This document shows positions 22,581 through 37,500 of a DNA stretch of 64,000 nt, piece by piece. The notes below the pieces were generated by a model. That model did not search any database. It worked only from the letters and a program-made list of their open reading frames with translations, and had not been told where the DNA came from. Source of the stretch: Xiphophorus maculatus (Eukaryota; Chordata; Actinopteri; Cyprinodontiformes; Poeciliidae); assembly GCF_002775205.1 (NCBI RefSeq), contig NC_036444.1:4878501-4942500 (forward strand), in the 5' to 3' direction. The stretch's first letter is position 1; every line of letters starts with the position of its first letter. A program made the position numbers and the translations under genes.

Positions 22581-25500
22581 ATGTCGTATGTCCTCGATGA
22601 GACGGCTTCAGACCTCCCGGTCAGAGACATGACCATCAACTTGTCCCGACTCACCGGCGCTCCACAAAGTGCGTCACGCCTCCTGGATAACGTGGGCACA
22701 GATCTATGTGTAGGCCTGTCACAATAAATCAATTAATCAATTAATCACAGGCTAAATTAAAATGAGCCCAGTATTTTCTATTTGCATCATTTATTGCTTT
22801 TCTTTTTTCTCTCTCTTTTTCAACCAAAAACTGAATAACAAAAGTCATCCGTCTGGTTTATTTTGGATATTAAAAATGTCTTCCAGGTCCAGTGTTAAAC
22901 ATTTGTTAGAATTTATTGATCTTTGAGAGAATGTGTTCTTTCATTATTATAACATTACCATTATATTACTTTAAAATTGTCTCAAAACAACAATTTTATT
23001 GTTTCTTCTGGGACAATTAATCATCCAGCAAAATTTTTCCATTATTATTGTGACAGGCCTACATATGTACAGTTCCTATTTCTACTGTTAAAAGTTCAAC
23101 CAGCAACTGGACTTAAATGCATCGAAGTGTATTTTCAGTTAACTCAAACATGTCAATGTATTTAACTTTGAAATGTTAAATACCCAGGCTGAGGTCTGAC
23201 GTTAGTAAAGGTGTTGATGCTGTTTCCACCTGCAGATCTGAGTGTGCATCAGCACGCCCGGGAGAAGCAGAACATCGGGAAGATGCCCAGGGATGAGCTG
23301 GAGGACCGCTACCTGCGTCTCCTGGAGGAGACACTGCAGCAAAAACAGCAACTTCACACACAGAATGACAAGATTAAGAAGTGAGACGCGCACCCCAATC
23401 AGTATTACTGTTTTCAAATGGATCTCTTCCACACAAAGGGGCTGACCTGATTTTTATCCTACATGTTTGCTAGTTATCTTTCTCACTGTAAGCAATGTGT
23501 ATGTCTTATAAAAGAATTGCAGTGTGGAGTTCTGCAAGGCAGCTGCTTGGAACCTGTGTTGTTTTCAGCCTGCTTTTTGCCCTGCAGCAAGCCACGATGG
23601 CAATTTATGCTAATGATGCCACAATATACAGCTCTGGAAAAATTTACGAGCACTGAAAACCTCCTGGTTATTCCACCAAATCTTGATTTCTGAACTCTTC
23701 CTGAGTTAAAATATTAGTATTATTGTTTCTAAATGAATATGAACTTGTTTTCTTTGGATTATTTGAGGTTTAAAAGCTCTGCATCTTTTTCATTATTTTG
23801 ACCATTTCTCATTTTCTGCAAATAAATACAAAATTTTTGCTTAGAATTTCAGACCCATGTTGTCAGTAGTTCATAGAATAAAAGAACAAAGTTCATTGTA
23901 CTCAAACATAAAGAGTAAAATCAGAGAAACTGGGGTGTGCTGTGGTGGCGCAGGGGCTAAGCACAACCCACATACGGAGGCCTTAGTCCTCGATGCAGCT
24001 GTCGCAGGTTTGATTCCCGGCCTGGCGACCTTTGTCGCATGTCTTCCCTTTCTCTCATCCCCCACTTTCCTGTCAATTAACTATCAAATAAAGGCCACTA
24101 GAGCCAATAAAATCTTTTTTTTAAATCAGAGAAACTGATCATTTTAATCTGCCTCTTCATTTTTTCCAGAGCTGTATGCCAGGAGTAAAAACAGTATTTG
24201 GTAAAAAGTCTACTCAAGTACTGAGCTACTGATCAAAAGATCTATCATTTAATATTTTAAAAATTACATCATCAGCTGGACCAAAATATAAAGTTCATGG
24301 AAATTTTATATTTTAAAGAGCAAAATTATTCATATGTATAACATAATTACAAAATAAAAGAATCGAGTTGAAGAAACATTTTTCCAAATCAGTTTTTTTC
24401 TATGTAAAACTTCTGAAACTTTAACAAAAACTGCAGGTGTGTGTCTGTATCTGGTGAATTTTTGGCTAAAACATGTTTGTGGGTAGAAAATTCAGAAGTT
24501 TTACCCAAGTAGGAGTAGAGATACTTAATAACAAAATTACTAAAGTAAAAGTAAAACGTACAGCATAGTAAAAATACTTCTAAAAGTAAATGTTTTCCCA
24601 AAAACAGTTACTCCAATAAATGTAAATCTGACATTCAGTAACACTGCGACTCTTGACCAGGTTGGGCACGAAGCTGATGAAGCTGGTGAAGGACCGCGGG
24701 CGGATGGAGCAGCTGGCTGCCGGCACAGCTCAAGCTCCGACCCGATTCAGAGACGTGGAGATGGAGGAAATGGTCGAGGAGCTGCAGGATAAAGTCAGAG
24801 TGCTGCAGGGTGAGAAGGAGGGGCTGAAACAGCGCCTCCTGGTGGCCAAACAGCAGATCCTCAACTCGTACAGCCGGAGGCAGGCGCAGTATGAGCACGT
24901 TCCGTCCAGGGTGAACTCTGGCCTGAAGAAGCTCAGAGACGATGCTTCGTCTCCGTCTCCTGCTCGACCAAGAAGTGAGTCCAGGCTGCCTGCAAAAAAA
25001 AAAAAAAAAAACTGATAATGAAGAGAAACATTTACAGAATGTCAGAGGATGGAGCCAGTTTATTTCATTATAAACACACGGCTGGAGACTATGAATAGAG
25101 ATGTTCCAATCTGATACTAATGCCTGTTTCGGTCCCAATATTGACAAAAATTCTAAATCAATTTCTCCAATCAAAAGGGCAGATCTATTCAGTCTAATTC
25201 TACACTTTGTTCTCTGAGTGACATTATGCTTTATTGTTTATTTTACATTATACAATTCCTAATTTCACTTTCTGGACCATTTGACTGAACATTTGTTGCA
25301 ATTTATCTAAAAAAAAATTTGACCAAGGTAGTCAACCTATTGTATTTGAAAGTTTATTATTTATTTTAAATTTGTTGTTTCACTCCTAATTGCACTGACC
25401 GGATAAATTAAAATTGTTTTTACATGTTTGACCAAGCTTGTGAAGCTGTTGGGGTTTTTAAATGTGCTGTACACATGTGCTGTGCAGAGTTAGCAAATAA

Positions 25501-28500
25501 ATCTGCAATGCGGTACATTTATGTCTTAAAAAAAAGAAAATAAATGTTTTTAGTGAGTTGAGCTGTTTTTCTGTATCTGATCAATATCGACCGATACCAA
25601 ACCTCAGATATCGGTGTTGGGATCAAAAGTGAAAAAGGTGGAACATTGTGTCCATTACAATTAGGAGACCAAATCTGTTCAGTCAGGATTTATTAAATCA
25701 TTATCATGTGAATCTGTTCATTCAGAACTAACTGAATCTGTTCAGTTTAGACCAACTGAATATGTTGAGTCAGCATCCTCTGAATCCATTCAGTTAGGAT
25801 CATTTGAATATCTTAAGTCAGAACCATCTGAATCTGTTCACTCAGAAAGACCTGAATCTCTTCAGCCGAGATGAACAATGAATCTGTTCATTTCAGACCA
25901 ACTGAATCTGTTCAGTAAGTATAATCCGAATCTATTCATTCAAAGCCAACTGAATCAGTTCAATTCAGACCTTTTGAACCTAGTAATTGAGAACCACTTG
26001 AACCTGTTTAGTAATGATTGCCTAAATCAGTTCAGACCACCTTCATCTGTTCAGTTCCGACCATTTGGTTCTATTCAGTCAGGATGACAGAAACTCACTC
26101 AGTATGTCTCTTCCTCAGGTGGGAGGAGTTTGGAAGGAGGCAGGAGACCTCCGACTGGCCCGATTCCTCGATACGGACACAACCAGCTGGGGGAGGCGAG
26201 GGCCGAGATCCGCAACCTGTAAATTCTGTTTGTTTTGCATCATTACCACAAAATCATTAATTATGTGTCTTTCTGTATCATCTGAGTCATATGTTCCATG
26301 TTTGTCTCAGAGGTCTCTTGGTTGAATACTATAGAGCCGTTGCAGCTTAACGTCACGCACGCAAGATCCCGCCCCCATGTCGCTGCTGGAGAACAAAAAG
26401 CTGACAATGACTAGCATTGTTTTTAGCTGTCAATTTATCAACGTAACACGCTAAATCTTAAATGTATGCCTGATATATAAAAGAATGAGGGACGCAGTGC
26501 TTTGCTACTAATTGTCAACATTATGACAACTAGATAACAAGGTCAGGAAAATGTTTTAATTCAGAAAAAAATAGCGAGAGAGAAGGAAGTAGTTTGGTTA
26601 CGCTACCTTGACTTTGACAAATTATTAATGATTGCAAAATAAACATCAAGCATAAAAACATAAAACTGTAATGGACTGAATGTTCTGTTCTTTGCGTGGG
26701 AAATGTTTACGTGGTTTTTTTTGTGTTGAATCTTGATACAGTTGCTATGGCAACGAGTCTGCGTGTAGCGCAGTTGACACAGAGAGTGAGAAAAACGTGG
26801 TTTTGCGTTGTTCTTCAACGGTTTTTCTGCTTTATTTTTCCCTTTGTTGTGGCGCACTGTAATAAATTAGTAATACCTACATCTCCGGGTTTCATTTTGT
26901 GAACAGAGTTGTTCTACAGCTGCAGCGCGGTTATGGACGGCATGTAAAAGAATCGTCTTTTTGCTTTGCAGCGTTGTGCGTATGTGCAAAACGTCCGATG
27001 TAAACAATAACATGCAAAGGATTTCTTACTGTAGTGAAGAATTCGCTGTGTGTTTGTTTGAAAATGTTGAGAAAAAGCTCATTCAGAAATGTTTTAGGAG
27101 CTGTAGTGAGTGGATGTTTCATGGTGCTCCAGAGAGAACATGGTGGAGTCTCAGCGGAGTCGTATGGAGGAGCTGGAAAGAGCGTCAGGGGATCTGAGGG
27201 AGGAGCTGAGAAGGAGGGAGGAGGATTTTGAGGAGAGGCTCCTTCTGGCCCGACAGCAGCAGTCTTCCACTCTAAAGTTGGTTTCTTCATGGAGGAGAGC
27301 TGCCTGACTGCAGCCCGAGCACGGGGATCTAAACACACCCTGTTTTCCTCGCAGGTCGCAGGTCAGCAGCAACGTGTCGATGATCAAACTGCAGAAGCAG
27401 CTGGCTGACAGATCCAACACCGTGACAGAGCTGGAGAACCGATATCGGCTGCTGCAGGAGGTGAGAAGTTTGATCTAGGATGATCAAACATTTAGAGAAA
27501 CAGAGTCAGGAGGAGGGTCTTAGTGCTGCCAATCACTCTTATGCTCACGCCCTGACCCTTTCTCCTTGCTCTGCTAACGCTGGTTCACCACAGCATAGCC
27601 TGTCATGAATGCTCAGTTAGTTAGCATGGCCACCAATGATGGCAGATAAACACACATTCACATGAAAATAAAATTAAAAAGGCATCATAATTCAAAAATT
27701 GTAAAAAATTTAAGTCAGATAAAAACTGGACAGAAATTAGCTGTTAAGATAATCTTTATTTTATTGGTTGTTTTTGAAAACAACCAATGAGAGCCAGGAG
27801 TGTCTTAGCACTGGCAATCAACCTCATGTACACGCTGCTAAATGTGGCAATGATGTTTGACGCCCAAAATTTCCTTGGGTCAAACAAAGCAGCTGAAATG
27901 TTTCTTCTCGTGAGATTTAACGTCCGCATTCAGTGCCGCAGCAGGAGAAACCGAAGCTCACCTGTGTTCTCCAGGCCCAGCGGACGATGAAGGCGAGTAA
28001 CGACGCGGCGATGGCGAGGGTGGACGACCTGACGGCCCAGCTGAAAGCCGAGCGCATGAAGAATCTGGAGCTGGACAAGCAGTTGCAGACTGTCAATGTC
28101 ACCAAGATCCTGGTGGACCAGGTGAGATGCGGAGCCGTTGCCGTAGTTACAGGCATTCCGGTGAGCGCGCTCAGTAGCCTCCGTGTTTGTCGACAGTTAC
28201 AGGAGCGGATCAGTGACGTGGAGCAGGAGAAGGAGCTGCTGAAGGAGAGCAACAAAAAGCTGCTGAACAGGTGAGCAAGGAGGCAGGTGAGCAGGTGAAC
28301 GGCTGGGGCTATGAACTTACAGTTTAGAGTACAGTGAACCCTCGTTTTTCGCGGGGGTTATGTTCCAAAAAGAACCCATGATAGGCGAAATCCGTGAAGT
28401 AGTTACCTTTATTTGTAACAATTATTATACAGCATAATTAAATACTCTACATTGAAACCAAAGAACAAAATCTGTTTTCAGGCCTAAGCATTTTTTTTAA

Positions 28501-31500
28501 CAAATAGAACGCTTTCTTACAAATAACTACAGTAAAATAATCATTTTAGTCATCAGTAGGAAGTACAGTAGGACAAATTGTGACTCGCGTATTTCACTGT
28601 TCCTCTGACTGTGACGCTGCGGCCTGACTCCGCTCTCTAGTGGCTTTTTCTTCTGAAGCCTGTGGTGCAGGTGTGTTTTTTCAAGAAAAGAACATAGTTA
28701 TCGGTAGTAGTTGTTGCTCTTTTTTCTTCTGGGCAAAAATATTTGTCAATTTGCCATTACCTATATTTAAATACCGTAATGTTATTGGCACACAGGTAGA
28801 GAAGAAGCGCGGAGACTGTTTAGCCAATCAGGACGCAGAACACAATACACTGTGAAAAACAATACTGCACAAAAAACTCAGCGAAGCAGCGAGGCCATGA
28901 AAGGTGAACTGCGTTGTAGCAAGGGTTCACTGTACCCAAAAATTGTTCTGAAGTAAGTGTAGCACTACTTCTACATATTCTTACCTAATGAAAAGTAAAA
29001 CGTAGCCGTCCGATAAGGGATTTAAGTAAGAGTAAAAAAGTATCTGGTAAAAAGTCGGCTCAAGTACTGAGTAACTGATCAAATTATCATTTAATATTTA
29101 AAAATTACATCGTCAGAAGGATAATCAAAAAAATGAAGTTAAGTGAAAATTTTGGTATTTTAAGGACCAAAAAGACAACAAATCATATCAGTAAAAAAAA
29201 CTAATTCAGGCAAGAAAAATGTTTTATAATTAATTTCTTTCAATAAAAACTTAAGAAACTTGAACAAAACCTGCAGGCGTGTGTCTGGTGAATCAAAGTC
29301 AAAGTTATGATGATGAAAATTATCGCCATAAATTATAAACGATACGATAAATGCCCAGCCCTATTACCAAATAGGAGTTAGAGATTGAAAGGTTAATAGT
29401 TGGACAGGTGAGCAGGTGGACAGGTGAAGAGATAAACAATCAGATAGATGAGAAGATAGCAGGGTTACAGCTAACAATTTTTCTATTTATTGATTATTGT
29501 CGGATACAAATTTGGCTGATTCAGATTTTTCGCCAAACCACTTAAGCTTTTTTATACAATATTAAAAATACATTAAAATATGCAAATAAGCAAATTATTC
29601 ATTTCCTTTTTAAGCAAGAAAATAAACATTTTACTTCCTAAAATGCAATAACTGCATTGCTTTAGTGAAATTGAGCATGGTGAAGCTAAAACTATTCTAC
29701 GTAATGTGTTTCAGCCTAAGCATATTTACAGACATTTTTATCTTAAATGCAAAACGTATATTTATTTTACAGTTTTGGTTTAATTTCCTCTCTGAGTTTG
29801 TTGTTCTTTCAGCAAATGGTGTCGTTTTAGTCCATATTAATTGATTACTAAATTAGTTGATGATTATTTCAATAACCGATTAATCGGATTAATCGTCTCA
29901 GCCCTAGAAGTTATAGAGCTAATTAAATGGACAGGTGAGCAGGTGGACGGGTTGCTGACCTTTAAAGTTGTCCAGATTCTCTCAGACTTTAGGTTTCTGT
30001 AGTTTTGTGCCTCTGTCGGGTCTCAGCTCAGCTGTGTCTCACCGTCATCGCCTCCGTTTCTCGTTTTGTCCGCAGCGCCTTCGATGTCTCTCAGCAGCAG
30101 AAGTGGCATCTCCAGGAGCAACAGCTGAAGCTACAGATCGTCCAGCTGGAGACGGCACTCAAGGCCGACCTTGTGGACAAAAACGAAATCCTGGACAGGA
30201 TCAAGTCTGAGAGAGGTCTGTTCCCGTCTCATAACGTCAACCTCCGGGTTAAATCAGGATAATAAGTGTCGTAAAATAAGTAAATCTCTCTGACTGATTC
30301 AGACAAAAATGAACGGCTGACAGAAGAAAACCAGAAGCTTCAGCTTCAGTTTCTGGAACAGAAGCAACAAGTGGAGAAACTGAATGAGCGTCTGAAGTTC
30401 CAGAGCAGAGTGAGCATCTCCACCAAACCGTAACCCTGAGATCTGATCCTCCAGATGATAAATGTTCTCAATCTGACGCTCCTCTCTTTACAGGAGAAGG
30501 ATTACACTGCGGCTGAACTCACAGAGGCCCTGCTGCTCATTAAAGTAAGAAGATCAAATATTATCATTGCAAAAACACAAAATATGACCAAGTCTATCAA
30601 TCAATCAGTCAAGTTTATTTTTGTTGCACATATTAGCAACAAGGCAGTTCAAACTGCTTTACATCATAAAAACACAAAAATACAAAGTCACATAACAAAC
30701 AGTCAGCTATTGAGAAAACAAGTAGACATTACGTCATTACACATCAAAATGTTGCTTAATGTTTCATTTATTATGGTTCAAAAGCAACTCTAAGCTGCTT
30801 GGTTTAGCCTTGATAGGGACTCAGTGTTTCTGCTATTTTGCAGTTTTCTGGAAGTTTGTTTCAGATTAGAGCAAATATCTTAGTGTGTTTGAATTAAGAC
30901 CAAACTAACTTACAAATAACACTTGAGCAAGCCACAGGAGCTTGTCAGTAATTTCTTAGTATTGATCATAAATGACTAAATCCACTGACAGATTATTTTA
31001 CTGATACTGATAACAGGACATTTTTTCCATGTTATATACAAAATAATCTGCCAATGGATCAAGCACTTTTTCAACAGAATTAAGGATTTATTGAGCTAAA
31101 AGTAGCTCATATATCTTTCTGAAAAGTTACTTATAAATTAGTTTTGTTTAATTTAAGTGCACCAAGATATCTGTACTAGAAACTAGACCAAAATTTCTTG
31201 GTAAGATTTTGCAGTGATTCTGTTTATCCCCCTGGGCAAAAATAACATCCAGATCTTTTCCCAGAAGCAGAAGTGTGAGAAGAGCGGAGATCTGGCCTTC
31301 CTGGTAGAGGTGGATGAGGATGGGAGCGGCGCCCAGCAGGGCTCCATCAGAGAGCTGCGGGCCGCTCATGCTGAAACCATCCAGGAGCTGGAGAAGACCA
31401 GGAACCTCCTGAACATGGAGAGCCAGATCAGCAAAGACTACAAGGTGGAGAAGCACACACAGACCAGCAAATATCATTTTTGCTTCAGAGTTTAGCCGAT

Positions 31501-34500
31501 TAGAACATAATAACTCTGTTCCGTCTGTTTTCTGTTCCATCGGTCTTCAGGTGGAGCTGGAGGCGGCTTTACGGAAGATGAGCAGCGATAAAGTCGGGTT
31601 TGAGCAGAAGTTGGAGCGTCAGATTCAGCTGCTGGACGCCAGAGCAGCAAAGATCTCCAAGCTGGAAGGTATTCATCGAAACGTCCATCTACAGTTGGAT
31701 TTTATTTAAATTTGTTTATTTAAAACCAGAGGTTACTGTGTAGACAAAAGACTGAACCTATCTAAATATTTAGGGCCAATCTAAATATAACTTGCTAACT
31801 AAATATTTACCTCCAACTTAAATATTTTTTAGCTTTCTTACTGAATATTTAGCATCAAACTAATTATTGGGCTTGCTAATAATATAATTCCAAACTAAAT
31901 ATTTAGCTCCAAACTAAATATTTAGCTCAAAATTAAATATTTGTTTTTAGCTTTTTAGCTAAATATTTTACTTCAAACTACAGTAGTTTTTTAGCTTACT
32001 AAGAATCCAGCTCCAAACTAAACACTTATAGCTTCCTAACTAGATAGCGCCAAACTAAATGTTTGTTAGATTGATTACTAAATATTTAGCAACACACTAA
32101 ACAAATAGCCTTATAACTAAATATTTTTGCTTTAGTTAGCTAACCAAATATTTAGTTTGCTAATTAAATATGTAGCTCCAAACTAAACCTCTAGCTTTCT
32201 AACTAAAAATAAGCTCCAAACTAAATCATTTTAAGCTTGCCATCTAAATATCTTGTGAATATTTAGTAGTTATTTTGTAAACTACATATTTAATTAGCTT
32301 ATTAAATATTTTTGATTGAAACTGGGAGTTTTAGAAATGAATTACTAACATTGGCAAAAATATGATTTTGAAAAATGAACCTCTTCTTTTATTACAGATT
32401 TAAAAAACTAAATTGTTAAAGAATCTGAATTTCTAAGATGAATTTTGTTCTCATACAGTATCACAGTTGCAGGAAAATTTGTATCTATCAACGATGTTTG
32501 CTTCTGTTTACTAGAAGCAAACAGTTGACTCTGACCCTGTGCAGCCTTTCAAACTTTGGGTTTCAGTTTCTGCTCCTGCAGCTTCGATGATCCTTCAGCT
32601 GAGTATTTGTTCTGATTCTGTAGGTCAGCTCAGAGACATTGCTTACAGCACCAAGTCCTTTCCCTTCAAACCGGACATGACAGCTGAAGATGAGGTGGAG
32701 TTTTCCGATGAAGACGTCCATCTGGACCGAGGAGAAAACCTCCTGGAGCTGCAGATAGTCGGCGCCTCGCTGACTCCTCCGGCCCTGCAGGCTCTCGGCG
32801 ACGCAGAGCCCTCCACCTTCTGCACCTACTCCTTCTACCTGTTCGAGCCGCACGCCACTCCGGTGGCGACGGGCCGCAGCCCAAGGTACGGCTTCACCTC
32901 CAAGTACGTGATGAACATGGACGAGCGCTCGGTGGAGTACCTGCGCCGCAGCCCGGTGAAGGTGGAGCTGCACCAGGCGCTGGGAGTGGACTGGAGGACG
33001 GTGGCGACGGCGCAGCTGCGGCTGCAGCAGCTGCTGGAGCAGCAGGGGAAGGTTTACGGCAGCATCCCGCTGGTTGGTGAGTGACAACGCTCACATGCAA
33101 CCCGGCAACATAAATAAAAGCACGCGGGAGACGACCATTGGTCTTATTTGACAGAAATGACGGAGCACAAACCTGGAAAAAACAAACTTTGGAGGACCTG
33201 AGTGAAGTTGGCGCCCCCACCTTCAAATAAAACGAAATTGGTGTGAAACTTTTGTAAAGCAAAAATCTTTGTTTGTGCTGCTGTTGTTTTAAAGATATTA
33301 ATAAATGTTTCCAGAGGTCATGAAATGTCAACCAGCCTCATCCAACTTCTTCAAATCAGACAAAATTGATCTTAATCAACTCGACTATGTTGGGCAGTAA
33401 TAATTTTCATTTGTGCTGCTTTTGCTTTGAAGATGTTGATGATGACCTTTTTATGAGCACAAGTCGAACTTTAATCAGTTTGGCTTTTCTGTGTAAAGAG
33501 TAAAAAGTATTTTTACATTTTAATCAGGAATTCATGAAGACGCCCGAAGCTTCGGGTCCCTGGAATACTGGCTGCGACTGAAGAACCCAATAACAGAGAC
33601 GACCAGCGCCAACCGAGACAAGATGAAGGCTGTGGACCAACCACAGGTCATCCATCAGAACATCCATCTATCCATCCATCCACCCATCAGAACATCCATC
33701 CATCCAGCTGTTACAGATCATTCAGTAATTTTCTGTATTTTTTCTCCTTTCTTGTATTTTTCTAACTCAGCCACCGACCGGCGCCAGCAGGAATGAACTC
33801 CTGATCTGCGTCCAGCGGTGCCGAGGCCTTCGGTCCAGGAGCTCCAGCTCAACGAGTCCCTATGTCGTCTACAAGTTCTTTAACTTCCCCGATTATCCGA
33901 CGGCCACCGTGGACGACAGCGGCGAGCCGGAGTTCAATGACCTCAAGTCCTACTCCGTCCTGATGGACGATGACCTGGACCGGTTCCTGAAGACGGAGGG
34001 GCTCCAGTTCTACGTGTTCGACTACAAAGAGGAGCAGCTGGATGCCTACCTGGGGAAAACCCGAGTGCCGCTGCTGTCCCTGACCCAAGATCAGGAGGTC
34101 TCAGGTGAGATTTATGAGGGATTTATTGGAATTCAGGTAAAAAAGACTTTGATAATCCTGAGTGGAGTTGCTCAGAGTTACTGGGCCAGACTTTATAAAG
34201 GCTTACTGGGCCAGTAGAGCAGGGCCCCGATTTATGTTTGGCGGGGCCTGAAAATATTTTTCTTTTCTTTTTTAACAAATGCATGTTTTCCAAATATTTC
34301 ATTAAATATATTATAAGTAGTATAAATAGCTGTATTCTAAGTACTATATCCAATGTTCAAGTATGTAAAAATTCTGAAGCTATAATAGATTTCACACTGC
34401 AAATACACAAAATCTTAGCAAGTATTTTTGGTTTAGTTTCTTGAGCAAACATCTTATTACACTTAAAATAAGTAACTTTTCAGCAATATATAGGAGCTTG

Positions 34501-37500
34501 TTTTAACTCAATAAATCCTTAATATTAATGAAAGGGTGCTAAATGTTTGAATTTTTTTCTGTGAGAAAAGTGAATCAACCTTGCTTGTTGTTGCTGCTCA
34601 GTTTGGTGTGTTTTTTTTCCCCAGGTATGTTTGAACTTGCTGATCCCTCTGGAAAACCTGCCGGCAGCTTAGACGTAACGCTGAGGTGGAAGTCCGCATA
34701 CAGTCCCTCAGCGGGGATCACCAGAGCTGCTGAAGAGCCCAGCTTGTTCCCAGAGCAACAGGCTGGAGATCCGGTCGATCCTCATCAGGAACAGATGAAC
34801 GTTGAGGCGGAGAAAAAAGATGGATGGCGGGAAGATGTTGAAGAGATGCTGGAGGAGGAGATGGAAAAGTTTAGGAGCTCTGACGCTGCAACTGTTTCTA
34901 AGGTCAGACATTCACCTTTGGCATCTTTGAGTTCACAGTCAATGTGCAGAATTTCAGACAGAAAAAGGTGTTATTGTCTGTTTTAACATTAGGCGGTACT
35001 GCCCACAATCAGAGGACAGAAGACGCTGGAGCGGGACGGATCAGGGGCCAAACGGGTCACGTTTGTTGATGTGACACCTGAAGAAGAAAAGGTGAGATCT
35101 GTGGGATCAGTTTTAAACTGTTTGGTCCCAAAAACTCTGATTTGAACTGGAGAAACAAACAACTATCAAAACAGAAAAGTACCAAAATGTGGTAGGTAAA
35201 AGGGACTTATTACTCAAAATTCACATTTTACACAAATTTTGTACTTCCATTTGGGTTCCCACTGCTTCAAAACAGCCCAACACCTAAAAAAGCACGTTTT
35301 TTGGCAGTAAGTTAATGTTTTTGGTGTCTGGAAAATTAGCCATTTAAAAAACCTCCCAATTGTTAAGTCACATTCAACGGGAAATAGCTGCTACCTAGCA
35401 ACCCACGTTGAGCTCCAGCCCGTTACCTAGCAACCCAAACTGAATTCCACAATGTTCAGTCAGCTGGTTTTACTGCTATAAGCTATGAACAATGGCTGCT
35501 GGAAAACACAAGTGCCTAGTTGTCTATACAACTAGTAATGTCTATACAAACATGTTTGCATAGACCCTAGACCTGTCCTAACCTGTTTAAGGAAGCGTAA
35601 TAGGTCACCTTTATTGCCTAATATTCAGTTGACAATATCGATTAAGCTGCATTTTCTCCATCACAATGCTCCCATCGCTGTTTGTGAGCTTTAGCACCTC
35701 GACCAGTAAATCAAAAACAGGCCAAGCATAGTGTTGGAATGCAGAATTGAATTTTAACATAGCTAAAGTTTGAAACAAATCCACCCTTTGCAGTTTTGAT
35801 ATTGAGTAGAGTCGGATGTTCTTTGCTCTTCACGAGACTTCAGGCCTTCGTCTTTTATGTTCAGTGTATAAAAATTGTTTTCATGTTTCTTTCACAGTTT
35901 AATAAGCAGAGCTCAGCAGAAAGCCTTCCAGATAAACAGAAGACAACGTTTTCACCTGATGTTCAGGTAAACTTAAACATGAGTTATTCTTACAGTGACT
36001 CTTGTGAATGACTCGTCCTCACCCTGACCCGTTTGTCTTCACAGGCGGAGCCCAAAGCTCCTCACAGGACAGCAGAGGAAGGCAATGATGAGGAGGAAGA
36101 GTCTCATGTTTCCGAAGGGCAGCTGGTTCAGGACGCGCAGTCCTACTCTGACGACTCTGACATCTCCGAGGAAATTATCGAAGGTTGGAATGTTGATCAT
36201 TAAAAAACATTTTCCATATTTCAGGATGGATTTATTTAGCTTTTTATTTATAATAACCTCCAAATAAAGAGGAACATAAAATGCAGCGATGGAGAATCAG
36301 TCTGACATGAATTCAAGGGCTTCGTCTTACAGAGCGAATAAAATCCAGCAAGTTTGATGCTTTACCATGTAAATAAAAAAAAGATCTTCCGACTTATAAT
36401 ACAGAAACACAAAATCTTACCAAGCATTTTGTTTAGTTTCTAGTGCAAATATCTTATTACACCTGAACTGAAACAAAACTAACTTACAAGTAACTAAGGA
36501 AGGCAGTTACTTGTAATAGTTCATCAGCTCTTTTTGGCGACTGTGAAGAACCGGTGGCAGTAGAGAATCATTTATTAATTCCCACACTAATTCACCTTAT
36601 ACTTGTAATTTGAACATTATTTTGACAATTTTGTTTCCCCAGGTTGCCTTTTTTTACTTGTAAATTTGTATTTAAAATAATTTCAGTCCAAATTAGACAG
36701 ATATTCCCGTCTAACTTGGGCTGGTAACCCCTACAATGCTATGTGAATAATGTTCAAAAAATCTTGGCACTTTTATATAAAATATGCCATTTTCTTATGT
36801 CTCTTTCTGTTTCTTTCTGTCATGATACAGGTCTTAAATTTAATTTATATTGGTCTTAAAAATTCTTAAATTTGAGTTGGTGAAACCTACAAAAACTCTG
36901 TTTAACATCTAGCTGATGTCCAGCTCCATCTGAAGGGGACTTTAACTTTTTTTTTTCTGATATTTCCTCAGAATAAATTTAAAGCATAAAAGTTTAATTA
37001 ATGTTGTTGTTGTTGTTGTTTTGATTTGTTCCAGATGTGGAGGAAGCTCCAGCTGCTGCTGAGCCTCAGGGAGCGTCCGACAGTGACGACTGCATCGTTC
37101 AGGGACAGGCAACACGGAGGAAGGTCAGTGAACGCCACATGATGTCATTTAACTAAGGGCGTCCAAAATGTGGCCTGGGATCCATTTGCAGCCTTTTTAA
37201 TATTTTGTTCTGTCCTTTTTTTTTTCAGGAAGCAAATGTCAGAATTTTAAAATAAAAGATGTGGAAAGATGACGCTGTTTGCATTTTAGTTTTATTGTTA
37301 ATTATTAATATCAGCCAGGACAAACACTGACCCAGGTCTTGTTGCTACGCTAAACCTATATTAAAAAATGTTTCCAGCCACAAAAAAAAAAAACACAAAT
37401 AGCTCAAATCTTAAGCCTGATTTGTTAAAGCAATTGTCCAAAATATGGATACACCAATATAAAAATTTGGCCCGATATCAGTATTACTGTTAAAGCTGAT

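Noticed and set aside
23932..24122. A tRNA gene suggested by A and B boxes
   Set aside because: Long body after the tRNA-like head, tail and 14-bp target duplications show a SINE retroposon. The same applies to 49545-49709.
32563..33087. 174-codon minus-strand open frame
   Set aside because: Antisense shadow of the largest rpgrip1l exon (32624-33076), which has clear C2-region coding content.
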